Of a stretch of DNA of 8,418 nt, positions 1 through 5,768 are shown in pieces; positions within the stretch are counted from its first letter, which is position 1; each line of letters begins with the position of its first letter. The notes below the pieces were generated by a model. That model was not told the DNA's origin and ran no database searches. It saw only the letters and a program-made list of their open reading frames with translations. A program made the translations under genes and the position numbers. Origin of the DNA: Actinomycetota bacterium (GTDB lineage: Bacteria > Actinomycetota > Humimicrobiia > Humimicrobiales > Humimicrobiaceae); NCBI GenBank assembly GCA_028718045.1, contig JAQUMQ010000049.1, forward strand, positions 1 through 8,418, read 5' to 3'.

Positions 1-127
1 TTCTGATGATATGGAAGTCACAAACAGGCTTTACCGTTCATGTTCGATCATCGGAATAAATTTGCTCGATCATATAATTGTTGCCGAAAACGGCTATTAT
101 AGTTTTAGGCAAAAAGATTTGATTTAG
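1..127 (+). CDS. radC: RadC-family JAB-domain protein, C-terminal end only (5' truncated by window)
   Basis: The frame beginning at base 2 reads 41 codons to a TAG at 125-127 and gives the typical end of the RadC (UPF0758, JAMM/JAB) domain: a D-D-x-E-V-T segment, then G-I-N-L-L-D-H-I-I-V and a final Y-Y-S-F. The D of the S-x-x-D metal motif is codon 3; the upstream HxH lies outside the window. RadC proteins resemble JAMM metalloproteases, but their role is unsettled and a part in DNA repair is doubtful. The gene converges on the minus-strand hydrolase, 23 bases separating the two stop codons. A second, degraded radC tail lies near 7.7-7.9 kb and ends almost identically (GYYSF-x-QKDLI), but the two differ enough at DNA level not to be a recent copy. 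Confidence 0.85.
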   Translation, partial: SDDMEVTNRLYRSCSIIGINLLDHIIVAENGYYSFRQKDLI

Positions 128-154
128 ATTTTCGGGCAGCAAGATTTGATTTAG
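101..154 (+). repeat. 27-bp tandem duplication of the radC 3' end, stop codon included
   Basis: Units 101-127 and 128-154 align without gaps with five mismatches. The last 14 bases of each, aagatttgatttag, are identical (114-127 and 141-154). In the radC frame they read SFRQKDLI-stop and IFGQQDLI-stop, so the tail was copied in frame with its stop. The second unit runs four bases into the hydrolase gene on the other strand: its tta at 151-153 is that gene's stop codon. Confidence 0.75.
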
Positions 155-807
155 GCGCCATACATTATCCATATTTCCGTGGAAGAAGGCAGCTCTTCTT
201 TGCTTATTTCAAAAGAATTTCCAACCTCTTTTACTTTATTGAAAGCACCAAGGCTGTTTTTGAAGGGATTTATATCATCCACTTCTATGCGGGTGTCCTT
301 TTCTTTGAAGTGCATAGGTATTGCTATTTTTGGATTTAATTTATTTATCAGATTTATTGCTTCTCTGTGGTTGATCGTATAAACGCCGCCAACCGGAATG
401 AAAATTATGTCAATATCTTTAAGCTCGGAAATGGTTTTTTCCTCCGCGGTGGAACCATAATCACCGAAATGAGCAAATTTTATTCCGTCAACCTCAAATT
501 TAAATATTATATTGTTTCCTCTGGATGCTCCACGCATATTATCATGGAAAGACGAAAATCCATGAAAAGATATTCCTTCAAAATCATGTATTCCGGTTTC
601 TCTGATAATTTTAGGTTTTCCTTTAAACAAATTTAAATTTGAATGATCGAAATGAGAATGAGAAATAGTGACAACATTTGCAAAAACATCAGGCAGATTT
701 GATTTTACCTGTTCGTTATAAGGGTCTGTTCCGATGTTTATGCCGTTTTTAGACCGAATAACAAACATAGAATGGCCATAAAAAGTTATTTTTGTTTTGG
801 AAAACAT
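151..807 (-). CDS. MBL-fold metal-dependent hydrolase (UlaG/UPF0173-like)
   Basis: This is a 218-residue single-domain metallo-beta-lactamase-fold protein. The signature H-S-H-F-D-H is at residues 50-55 (H50, H52, D54, H55). H113-F-G-D116 and the P-M-H166 motif supply the remaining probable metal ligands, and H88-D89 matches the extra conserved pair of UlaG-like proteins. The N-terminal F-Y-G-H-S-M-F-V-I strand is typical of this branch, whose members hydrolyse lactones or phosphoesters; the substrate cannot be read here. There is no signal peptide, so it is probably cytoplasmic. The ATG is preceded by GAGGTG (complement of 813-818) with a five-base spacer, a good ribosome site. The gene stands alone and convergent to radC. 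Its stop codon lies in the duplicated radC tail, so its C-terminus may have been reset. Confidence 0.88.
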   Translation of the reverse strand: MFSKTKITFYGHSMFVIRSKNGINIGTDPYNEQVKSNLPDVFANVVTISHSHFDHSNLNLFKGKPKIIRETGIHDFEGISFHGFSSFHDNMRGASRGNNIIFKFEVDGIKFAHFGDYGSTAEEKTISELKDIDIIFIPVGGVYTINHREAINLINKLNPKIAIPMHFKEKDTRIEVDDINPFKNSLGAFNKVKEVGNSFEISKEELPSSTEIWIMYGA

Positions 808-1122
808 ATTATCACCTCAAAGTTAAAAAAAGAGTGAATTAATTAAATATATATCTAGTTTACTAAAAAGATATAAATTTGTCATTTTGTATAGATAGGA
901 GATTATAACAATATTGTCGATACCTAACGAAATATTGATAGCATATGTTGATGTTGCCAATAAATAACGAAATTACACGATAAAGCTCCACCCGTATTTC
1001 CAATCATATCACCCTATATTTTATTTGACTAAACTAATGAATTTTATTAATATATCCAATTGTCAAAAGCATTAATTTAATGTATTTTATTTAAGTCATT
1101 ATAAATTGTTTTTATTTTAAAA
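808..1122. other. AT-rich intergenic region between the hydrolase and the tRNA
   Basis: No gene is visible on either strand. The stretch must hold the promoter of the minus-strand hydrolase, but no convincing pair of boxes stands out. It contains a 10-bp palindrome ACAATATTGT (908-917) and a 9-bp direct repeat TAACGAAAT (925-933 and 965-973) 40 bases apart. Either could be an operator or chance in AT-rich DNA. Confidence 0.5.
1060..1088 (+). promoter_or_regulatory. Candidate sigma-70-type promoter of the tRNA gene
   Basis: TTGTCA (1060-1065) and TATTTT (1083-1088) are separated by 17 bases. They lie 34 bases upstream of the tRNA 5' end, leaving a leader of roughly 28 bases for RNase P to remove. 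Confidence 0.5.
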
Positions 1123-1199
1123 GGGCCCATAGCTCAGCTGGTTAGAGCAGCGCACTCATAATGCGGAGGTCCCAGGTCCGAATCCTGGTGGGCCCACCA
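1123..1199 (+). tRNA. tRNA with CAT anticodon (elongator Met, or Ile2 if modified to lysidine)
   Basis: A full cloverleaf of 77 bases with encoded CCA. The acceptor stem GGGCCCA/TGGGCCC is perfect, the D stem is GCTC/GAGC, the anticodon loop is CTCATAA (1155-1161) and the T stem is CCAGG/CCTGG. Fully paired bases 1:72 rule out initiator tRNA. Whether it is Met or Ile2 cannot be settled without identity-element scoring; the GGGCCC acceptor is common in tRNA-Ile. Two oddities: the T-loop reads TCCGAAT, so the nearly universal T at position 55 is C, and bases 27 and 43 are G and G, a mismatch closing the anticodon stem. The gene is probably a single-gene transcription unit. Confidence 0.93.
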
Positions 1200-1244
1200 A
1201 AATCAGAACCTGCGATTTACAAATTTTTCGAATCTTATCGAAGC

Positions 1245-1276
1245 AAATATGTTCGCAAACATATTTTTACTTTTTT
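1245..1276 (+). terminator. Candidate intrinsic terminator after the tRNA
   Basis: A perfect 9-bp stem, AAATATGTT (1245-1253) with AACATATTT (1258-1266), has the loop CGCA and is followed by a T-rich run broken by one AC to 1276. The stem is all-AT but for one pair, so it would be weak. A second copy of AAATATGTT at 1289-1297 could pair with the same 3' arm instead. Confidence 0.45.
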
Positions 1277-1326
1277 ATATTTACAACTAAATATGTTAAT
1301 ATTCTTAATTAATACTAACTTGCAAC

Positions 1327-2469
1327 ATGCCTATTATGAAATTAGAAGAACTGACAGATATTCTTGACAGCTATTTCCATAAGGAATGTTCGCTTGATTG
1401 GGATAATTGCGGACTTTTGATAGGAGATCTTGAAAGCGAAATAAAGAATATATTGGTTTGCCTCGATGTCAATAAAGATGTGATAAAAGAATCTCTTGAT
1501 ATGAATGCAGTTCTTATCTTTTCCCACCATCCTTTTATATTTATGCCTGTAAGTAATATAGTTTCCAAAGATTATACGGGAAAGACAATATTGAATTTGA
1601 TAGAAAATAAAATTGCGCTGTACTGTGCTCATACGAATTATGATATGATGAAAAACGGGCTAAATGATTATATCGCAGGCTTACTGGAACTAACCAACAA
1701 AAAAAGTATAATAGCTTATCCTACAACATGGTTTAAATTCGTCACTTTTGCACCTTTAGATTACGAAGAAACAATAAGGAATGCCATGTGTCTTGCAGGA
1801 GGAGGTCAGTGGAAAGATTATTCATGCTGCACATTTAAAACGGAAGGGAAGGGAAGTTTTAAACCTGGCGCAGATGCCAATCCATTTATTGGCAAAAAGG
1901 ATAACCTGAATTTTGTCGAAGAGGTCAAGCTCGAATGTATTGTTTCATCTGAAAAATTGACAGAACTCATAGATAAAGTGATCAAAGCCCATCCTTATGA
2001 AGAACCGGCTTACGATGTATATCGGCTTGAAAATAAATTCGAGAAAGGAGGTATGGGAAGAACGGGTGATCTAAAAGAGCCGTTGTTTTTAAATGGTTTT
2101 TTGAATTATATAAAAACTAAATTAAATTTAACCAACTTCAGGTATATTTTTAACAGTACGTCTTTTAATATCAAAAAGAAAATAAAAAAAGTTGCAGCGG
2201 TAAACGGAAGCGTAAATTCCTCTGTCGAAAACATAAAAGATATGGATTTCGATGTTCTTGTATGTGGAGAAATTAATTATCATAATGCTCAGATGCTTTC
2301 AGAGCTTGGCAAGCTGATTATAGAGCTTGGCCATGCAGAATCTGAATTGTTTGCCATCAGCCATATTTATGAAATTTTAAAGGATATAAACAATAAGATG
2401 CATCTTGGCTTAAAAATTTTAAAAAGCAATTACAAAGAATTATCCTGGAGGTACTTCATTGGAAAATAA
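1327..2469 (+). CDS. Nif3-like dinuclear metal center protein (YqfO family)
   Basis: A 380-residue NIF3 (DUF34) family protein of the long YqfO type. Residues 1-130 and 240-380 form the two halves of the metal-binding fold: W-D-N-x-G-L at 25-30, H67-H68-P, A-H-T-N-Y-D106, and C-terminal G-H336-A-E-S-E340. These H, D and E residues match the dimetal ligands known in the family. The middle insert, about 130-240, has the H222-P-Y-E-E-P-A-Y-D-V-Y signature of the PII/CutA1-like domain. Homologues form hexameric rings; the reaction is unknown. The start could be ATG 1327 or ATG 1336 (MKLEEL, the more usual family start). Neither has a clear ribosome site, and an in-frame TAA at 1306 limits extension. 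It overlaps the next gene by 11 bases, the first of three likely co-translated genes. Confidence 0.92.
   Translation: MPIMKLEELTDILDSYFHKECSLDWDNCGLLIGDLESEIKNILVCLDVNKDVIKESLDMNAVLIFSHHPFIFMPVSNIVSKDYTGKTILNLIENKIALYCAHTNYDMMKNGLNDYIAGLLELTNKKSIIAYPTTWFKFVTFAPLDYEETIRNAMCLAGGGQWKDYSCCTFKTEGKGSFKPGADANPFIGKKDNLNFVEEVKLECIVSSEKLTELIDKVIKAHPYEEPAYDVYRLENKFEKGGMGRTGDLKEPLFLNGFLNYIKTKLNLTNFRYIFNSTSFNIKKKIKKVAAVNGSVNSSVENIKDMDFDVLVCGEINYHNAQMLSELGKLIIELGHAESELFAISHIYEILKDINNKMHLGLKILKSNYKELSWRYFIGK
2447..2461 (+). promoter_or_regulatory. Ribosome binding site that fixes a TTG start
   Basis: GGAGGT at 2447-2452, within the end of the Nif3 gene, lies six bases before TTG 2459. No ATG in that frame is close, so this strong site supports the rare start and translational coupling. 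Confidence 0.75.
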
Positions 2470-3220
2470 AAATTTTATTCTTCTTAATTTATATAAATTA
2501 CAATTGTCAGACAGCAAGATCGTTTTTCTTAAAAAAGAAATAAATAAATTAAAAGCAAATGAAGAACTTAAGACAAGAGAAGAAGAATTAAATGAAGCTT
2601 CGGAAAGCTATAATAAGCTGCTTTCAAGCTATAAAGAGCTTGAAAGAGATAGGAAAAAACTCGATGATGATCTGGTACTTAAAAATGAGAAAATCAAAAA
2701 GAATGAACATAAATTATCAAGCGGCACAATTACAAGTTCGAAAGAAATCATAGGTCTTCAGGAAGAAATCACAAGCATAAGGAAGGCAAACGAAGATACA
2801 GAAAATAAAATATTGGAAATAATGATCGAAATTGATGACATAAATGAGCTGATTAAATCCGAAAAAGAAAAGAAAGAGAAAATTTCCTTGCATGTCGATA
2901 AGTTAAAAGATGAAATAAACAGCAGTATCCAAGTGGTGGAAAGTAAATTAAATAAATATCAAAAAAGAAGAGAGGAAATTTTAAAGCAAATCCCCGATGA
3001 TATACTTGCAAAATATAATGAAGTCAAGGAAAAAAGAGGCGGGATTGCAGTCGGGATCTTGAAGGAGAGAATGTGCACGGCATGCAACATGGAAATGTCG
3101 GCAGGCGAAGCTTTGAATATGGATGATTTAAATAGATTGTATAAATGCCCGACATGTAAAAGAATAATAATAAAATACAGAGGAGAAATTGACCTGATTG
3201 ATGAAGAATTTAAAGAATAA
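2459..3220 (+). CDS. C4-type zinc ribbon coiled-coil protein
   Basis: This 253-residue protein consists of a long charged coiled coil, about residues 20-190 and rich in K, E, L and I, followed by a four-cysteine zinc ribbon: C206-x-x-C209 and C230-x-x-C233. The layout matches the family often annotated as zinc ribbon domain-containing protein (the chlamydial CT398-like group). These are usually encoded beside Nif3-like proteins; a nucleic-acid or protein scaffold role is suspected but not established. There is no signal peptide or membrane segment. The TTG start is supported by the GGAGGT site. The gene overlaps Nif3 by 11 bases and RNase H by about 20, which suggests a single operon with coupled translation. 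Confidence 0.9.
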   Translation: MENKNFILLNLYKLQLSDSKIVFLKKEINKLKANEELKTREEELNEASESYNKLLSSYKELERDRKKLDDDLVLKNEKIKKNEHKLSSGTITSSKEIIGLQEEITSIRKANEDTENKILEIMIEIDDINELIKSEKEKKEKISLHVDKLKDEINSSIQVVESKLNKYQKRREEILKQIPDDILAKYNEVKEKRGGIAVGILKERMCTACNMEMSAGEALNMDDLNRLYKCPTCKRIIIKYRGEIDLIDEEFKE

Positions 3221-3626
3221 AATCATTGAAATTTTTACGGATGGCGGCTCAAGAGGAAATCCTGGTCCGGCAGCAATCAGTTTCGTAATGTATGATGCTG
3301 ATGGTGAAAAAATAGAACAATATTCAAAGTATATTGGTGAAAATACAAATAATTATGCAGAATATTTTGCGATAATTGAAGCGCTGGCAAGTTCTAAAAA
3401 ATATGATCCCGATGAAATCACTATTTATACCGATAGCAGTCTTGCATATAATCAAATTAATGGATATTGGAAAATCAAGGATGATTGTTTAAAGAAAATG
3501 GTTTTGCAAATCAGAAAAGAAGCAGAACATTTGAAGCAATTCAAGGTCGTGCATATTTCACGCGATAAAAACAAAGAAGCAGACAGGCTGGTAAATATCG
3601 AACTGAATCTAAGTTCGATTGGCTGA
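3201..3626 (+). CDS. rnhA: Ribonuclease HI family protein
   Basis: An RNase H fold protein of 141 residues (142 if it starts at TTG 3198). It cuts the RNA strand of RNA:DNA hybrids. Counted from TTG 3198, the four catalytic acidic residues are intact: D15 in F-T-D-G-G-S-R-G-N-P-G-P, E55 in Y-A-E, D79 in T-D-S-S, and D129 in the final N-K-E-A-D-R-L-V. It belongs to the short bacterial type without the hybrid-binding domain and lacks the basic protrusion of the E. coli enzyme. An in-frame TGA at 3195-3197 directly precedes TTG 3198, so only TTG 3198 or ATG 3201 can start it; I chose the ATG. The AGAGGAG at 3179-3185 is 12-15 bases away, rather far, so coupling to the overlapping upstream gene is likely. 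Confidence 0.93.
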   Translation: MKNLKNKIIEIFTDGGSRGNPGPAAISFVMYDADGEKIEQYSKYIGENTNNYAEYFAIIEALASSKKYDPDEITIYTDSSLAYNQINGYWKIKDDCLKKMVLQIRKEAEHLKQFKVVHISRDKNKEADRLVNIELNLSSIG

Positions 3627-3866
3627 TCTTTGGAAAACAGCCAGGAAATTTAAAACAACATTTCAGCCACATGTGGTTTAAAGTACATGATGGTTAATAT
3701 ATAAACCTTATAAACCTTGGCCAATAAAATCTGCCGCCTTGCATAGAAGTCTGATCAAACCGCTTATTTGCGGGAGCCGATTAAGGAGCCAATCAGAGAG
3801 TTAGTCATAAACTGCCATATCAGGTATTGATTTTTATAAATTTAAGTTTATTATTTTAATCAAACG
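3627..3866. other. Intergenic spacer before rnpB, with small repeats
   Basis: No coding potential is evident. It contains a 10-bp palindrome CCACATGTGG (3667-3676) and a perfect tandem 9-bp repeat ATAAACCTT (3701-3709 and 3710-3718), whose TAAACC can pair with GGTTTA at 3675-3680. There is also a small CCGC/GCGG hairpin enclosed by CTGAT/ATCAG around 3750-3805. No clear terminator follows the RNase H gene, so some transcripts may run into rnpB. Confidence 0.4.
3827..3854 (+). promoter_or_regulatory. Candidate promoter of rnpB
   Basis: TTGATT (3827-3832) and TATTAT (3849-3854) have a 16-base spacer. The predicted start near 3861 lies a few bases before the P1 helix, as expected for an RNA gene with a short leader. 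Confidence 0.45.
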
Positions 3867-4297
3867 GCAGAGTTAGCCGGGTAGTCGCGGGAAATCAATT
3901 TTCGATTTCTCGAGGAAAGTCCGAGCTCCGCAGGGCAGGATGCCGGGTAATACCCGGGTAGGTATTGCGAAAGCTTTATCTAACTGATAGTGCAACAGAA
4001 ATAATACCGCCGGACATTTAAATGTTCATAATGCTTTTAAGTTTTTATGAACCTTAAAAATAAGTAAAATGCCGGTAAGGGTGAAATGGCGAGTTAAGAG
4101 CTCACCGGCAGTCTGGCAACAGGCTGGCCAGGAAAACCACGTTCGGAGCAAGACCAAATAGGGAAGATATGGAGCTGCCCGCTCTTCTTCCGGGTTGGTC
4201 GCTTGAAACAAACAGCAATGTTTGTTCGAGATAGATGGCTACCACTGGATGCTTTTATGTATTCAGATACAGAACTCGGCTTACAAGCTAACTCTGC
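3867..4297 (+). ncRNA. rnpB: RNase P RNA, class A
   Basis: The catalytic RNA that trims the 5' leader of precursor tRNAs, working with protein RnpA. P1 is closed by GCAGAGTTAGC (3867-3877) and GCTAACTCTGC (4287-4297), a perfect 11-bp helix. The conserved GAGGAAAGTCCG (3912-3923) and its P4 partner in ACAGAACTCGGCTTAC (from 4269) are present. So are the ACAGAAA...ACCGCC stretch near 3995-4015, the GGTGAAA near 4080, and the GGAGCAAGACCAAATAGGG segment (from 4145) with its later GGGTTGGTCGCTTGA arm, as in the bacterial ancestral type. About 431 bases is some 50 more than E. coli. The excess is mostly an AU-rich P12-like extension around 4012-4072, containing TTCATAA/TTATGAA. It ends with TGGTTTTT rather than an obvious terminator hairpin. 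It sits just downstream of Nif3, the zinc ribbon gene and RNase H, a known conserved neighbourhood. Confidence 0.97.
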
Positions 4298-4400
4298 TGG
4301 TTTTTCGAAGATCCAAATAATCAAATACACTTGAAATTTGTGCGGTTGATGATAATTCTAAGCACAAAAATATAAAATTATACGGTTCATATTATATAAC

Positions 4401-4427
4401 TTGTCAACAATTTTTCAACAATAAATT
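4401..4427 (+). promoter_or_regulatory. Weak promoter or operator candidate before the DUF4238 gene
   Basis: TTGTCA (4401-4406) is followed after 15 bases by TAAATT (4422-4427). Over the same bases lies an 8-bp direct repeat, TCAACAAT at 4404-4411 and 4415-4422, with an 11-base period close to one helical turn. The spacer is shorter than ideal, so this is tentative. Confidence 0.25.
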
Positions 4428-4454
4428 TTGTAGTTAGTACAGAAATAGCACAAA

Positions 4455-5372
4455 ATGAGAGATCATTGGCTTTCACAATTCTATCTTAGGGGCTTTTTAG
4501 AAAACAATTCAGAAAAATTATATGTTTATAATTTAAAGAATAAAAGCGGTTTTTTTAAATCACCTAAGAGTATTTGTTGGTCTGAAGACTATTACAATCT
4601 ATTTAATGCTGGTTTTGGTAATGAAAGGTTAATCGATGACTATTTTAAATATACAGTTGAAGATAAAGCAGCACCTATAATAAAAAAAATTTCCTCGGAT
4701 TTTAATTGTAGTTTAACAATTGAAGATAAAAAGAACCTCGCTGTATTTATTTCTTTTTTAAGAATTAAAATACCTAAATTTGAGAAGATAGCAAAAGAGT
4801 TTGCTGAAAGAGGAATCCAAGAATATTTAAAGAAATTAACGGAATTAAAAGAAGCAGAAAATTTTATAAAGGATTATGAAGAAAAAACTGGCTTAAAATC
4901 AGATATGACGGCAGAGGATTTTCTTGTATTCATTAAAAATCGTTCAAAGTATTATAAAGCTTCAAGAGATATATATTTTTTAAGAAGGATGTTTCCTATT
5001 GGGAAAAAACAAGTTGATCTCATGTTAGACATGGATTGGAGCTTTATATACGCTTCTCCTAAGAGAGCTTTTATTACTTGTGACAATCCTTTTATAATGC
5101 TTAAAGAAGGAAAAGTATATAATGATAAAATTGTATCAATATTAGATCCAAAGGCTATTAAAATAATTCCATTAAGTAAGAATGTTTGTTTATTTATCGG
5201 ATTTAAAAATAAAAATTTGGATACTCTTAATACTTATAGAAAATTTAAAAGTTATGGAGGGGAGTCTATAAGATTAATTAATACTACTTCTATTGATAAT
5301 AGTGATGAATTAGTCATTGGAAGTAATGAAAAAATAGTACAAAAATTACTAAAAATAAAAAAAATAATTTAA
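4455..5372 (+). CDS. DUF4238 domain-containing protein
   Basis: A 305-residue protein recognised as DUF4238 from its ends. The N-terminus has H4-x-x-x-Q8-F-Y-L-R-G-F14, matching the family's H-Y-V-P-Q-F-Y-L-R-N-F opening. The second half has F-I-T-C-D210-N-P-F, matching the conserved T-S-D-N-P box, followed by I-I-P-L-S-x-x-x-x-L-F-I. No biochemical role is established for the family. No membrane segment or signal peptide is seen, so it is probably cytoplasmic. The ATG places the conserved H at the usual position, but no good ribosome site precedes it. It stands alone between rnpB and a strong terminator, is very AT-rich, and is separated from the housekeeping operon. This suggests an acquired accessory gene (inference). 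Confidence 0.82.
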   Translation: MRDHWLSQFYLRGFLENNSEKLYVYNLKNKSGFFKSPKSICWSEDYYNLFNAGFGNERLIDDYFKYTVEDKAAPIIKKISSDFNCSLTIEDKKNLAVFISFLRIKIPKFEKIAKEFAERGIQEYLKKLTELKEAENFIKDYEEKTGLKSDMTAEDFLVFIKNRSKYYKASRDIYFLRRMFPIGKKQVDLMLDMDWSFIYASPKRAFITCDNPFIMLKEGKVYNDKIVSILDPKAIKIIPLSKNVCLFIGFKNKNLDTLNTYRKFKSYGGESIRLINTTSIDNSDELVIGSNEKIVQKLLKIKKII

Positions 5373-5402
5373 ACTAATTAATTTTTAAAATAGTAGATTT
5401 TG

Positions 5403-5429
5403 GCTTGGGCTTATACCCGGGCTTTTTTT
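5403..5429 (+). terminator. Intrinsic terminator after the DUF4238 gene
   Basis: A stem GCTTGGG (5403-5409) with CCCGGGC (5416-5422), seven pairs including two G-U, has the loop CTTATA and is followed by seven T. It begins 30 bases after the DUF4238 stop. Confidence 0.88.
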
Positions 5430-5460
5430 ATTTCAAAAGCAACCATGAAAGGAAAAGAAA

Positions 5461-5714
5461 ATGGAAAATGACAATGTCATGTTCGAAACAAAAGACTTCT
5501 ATCTTACGGCCTATCTTAAAGCAAGAGAATATAAGTTCTCAAAAATCAGATGCAAGAAGGATAAACAGGAAATTATTTCTGTTTCTTAAAAAACAACTAT
5601 TTAAATACCGATATTAACAGTTTTTACAGTGGGAGTAGCTCAATTGAGACTACTAAGTTTATAAATTCCATAAGGGATTTGAAAGCATTTGTAAATAGTC
5701 TAAAAAACCGATAA
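5461..5714 (+). pseudogene. Small DUF5659-like protein gene, split by a one-base frameshift
   Basis: From ATG 5461, preceded by AAAGGA (5448-5453) with a seven-base spacer, 42 codons run to TAA 5587-5589 and begin with the F-E-T-K-D-F-Y-L-T-A-Y-L box that I associate with DUF5659 proteins. The family's second half follows at once in the -1 frame: from TTC 5583 it reads L-K-N-N-Y, then F-Y-S-G, then T-K-F-I-N-S-I-R-D-L-K-A-F-V, ending at TAA 5712-5714. One extra T in the run at 5582-5584 would join the halves into an 84-residue protein, close to the family's usual size. No slippery heptamer precedes the stop, so this is a recent deletion or an assembly error rather than programmed shifting. 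Function is unknown. The next gene starts 54 bases downstream on the same strand. Confidence 0.68.
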
Positions 5715-5768
5715 TCTAAAATATGAAAATGCATATGAACATTACTTTTTAAATAAGAGGAAATGAAA

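Noticed and set aside
179..636. Plus-strand frames of 67 and 89 codons opposite the MBL-fold gene
   Set aside because: They are antisense to a gene with an intact HxHxDH motif and good ribosome site, and show no protein-like character.
998..1009. 12-mer TTCCAATCATAT repeated at 7205-7216
   Set aside because: One or two shared 12-mers are expected by chance in 8.4 kb of AT-rich sequence, and the flanks do not align.
1161..1367. 68-codon plus-strand frame starting inside the tRNA
   Set aside because: It begins in the tRNA anticodon arm, reads through the T arm and terminator-like hairpin, and is the usual spurious frame seen after tRNAs.
1342..1632. Minus-strand frames opposite the start of the Nif3-like gene
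   Set aside because: They overlap a well-supported conserved gene and carry no recognisable motif.
4026..4330. Two minus-strand frames of 61 and 78 codons across rnpB
   Set aside because: They lie antisense to a clearly folded RNase P RNA and have no family features or ribosome sites.
5570..5600. Programmed -1 frameshifting in the DUF5659-like gene
   Set aside because: No X-XXY-YYZ heptamer in the zero frame occurs before the TAA at 5587; the A AAA AAC run comes after the stop.
5405..5617. 70-codon plus-strand frame starting in the terminator
   Set aside because: It starts within the hairpin stem and overlaps the DUF5659-like gene in another frame; that gene has the ribosome site and family match.
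5628..5652. tRNA-like string GGGAGTAGCTCAATTGAG
   Set aside because: It resembles a tRNA 5' half, but no anticodon arm, T arm or acceptor partner follows; it encodes part of the DUF5659-like second half.
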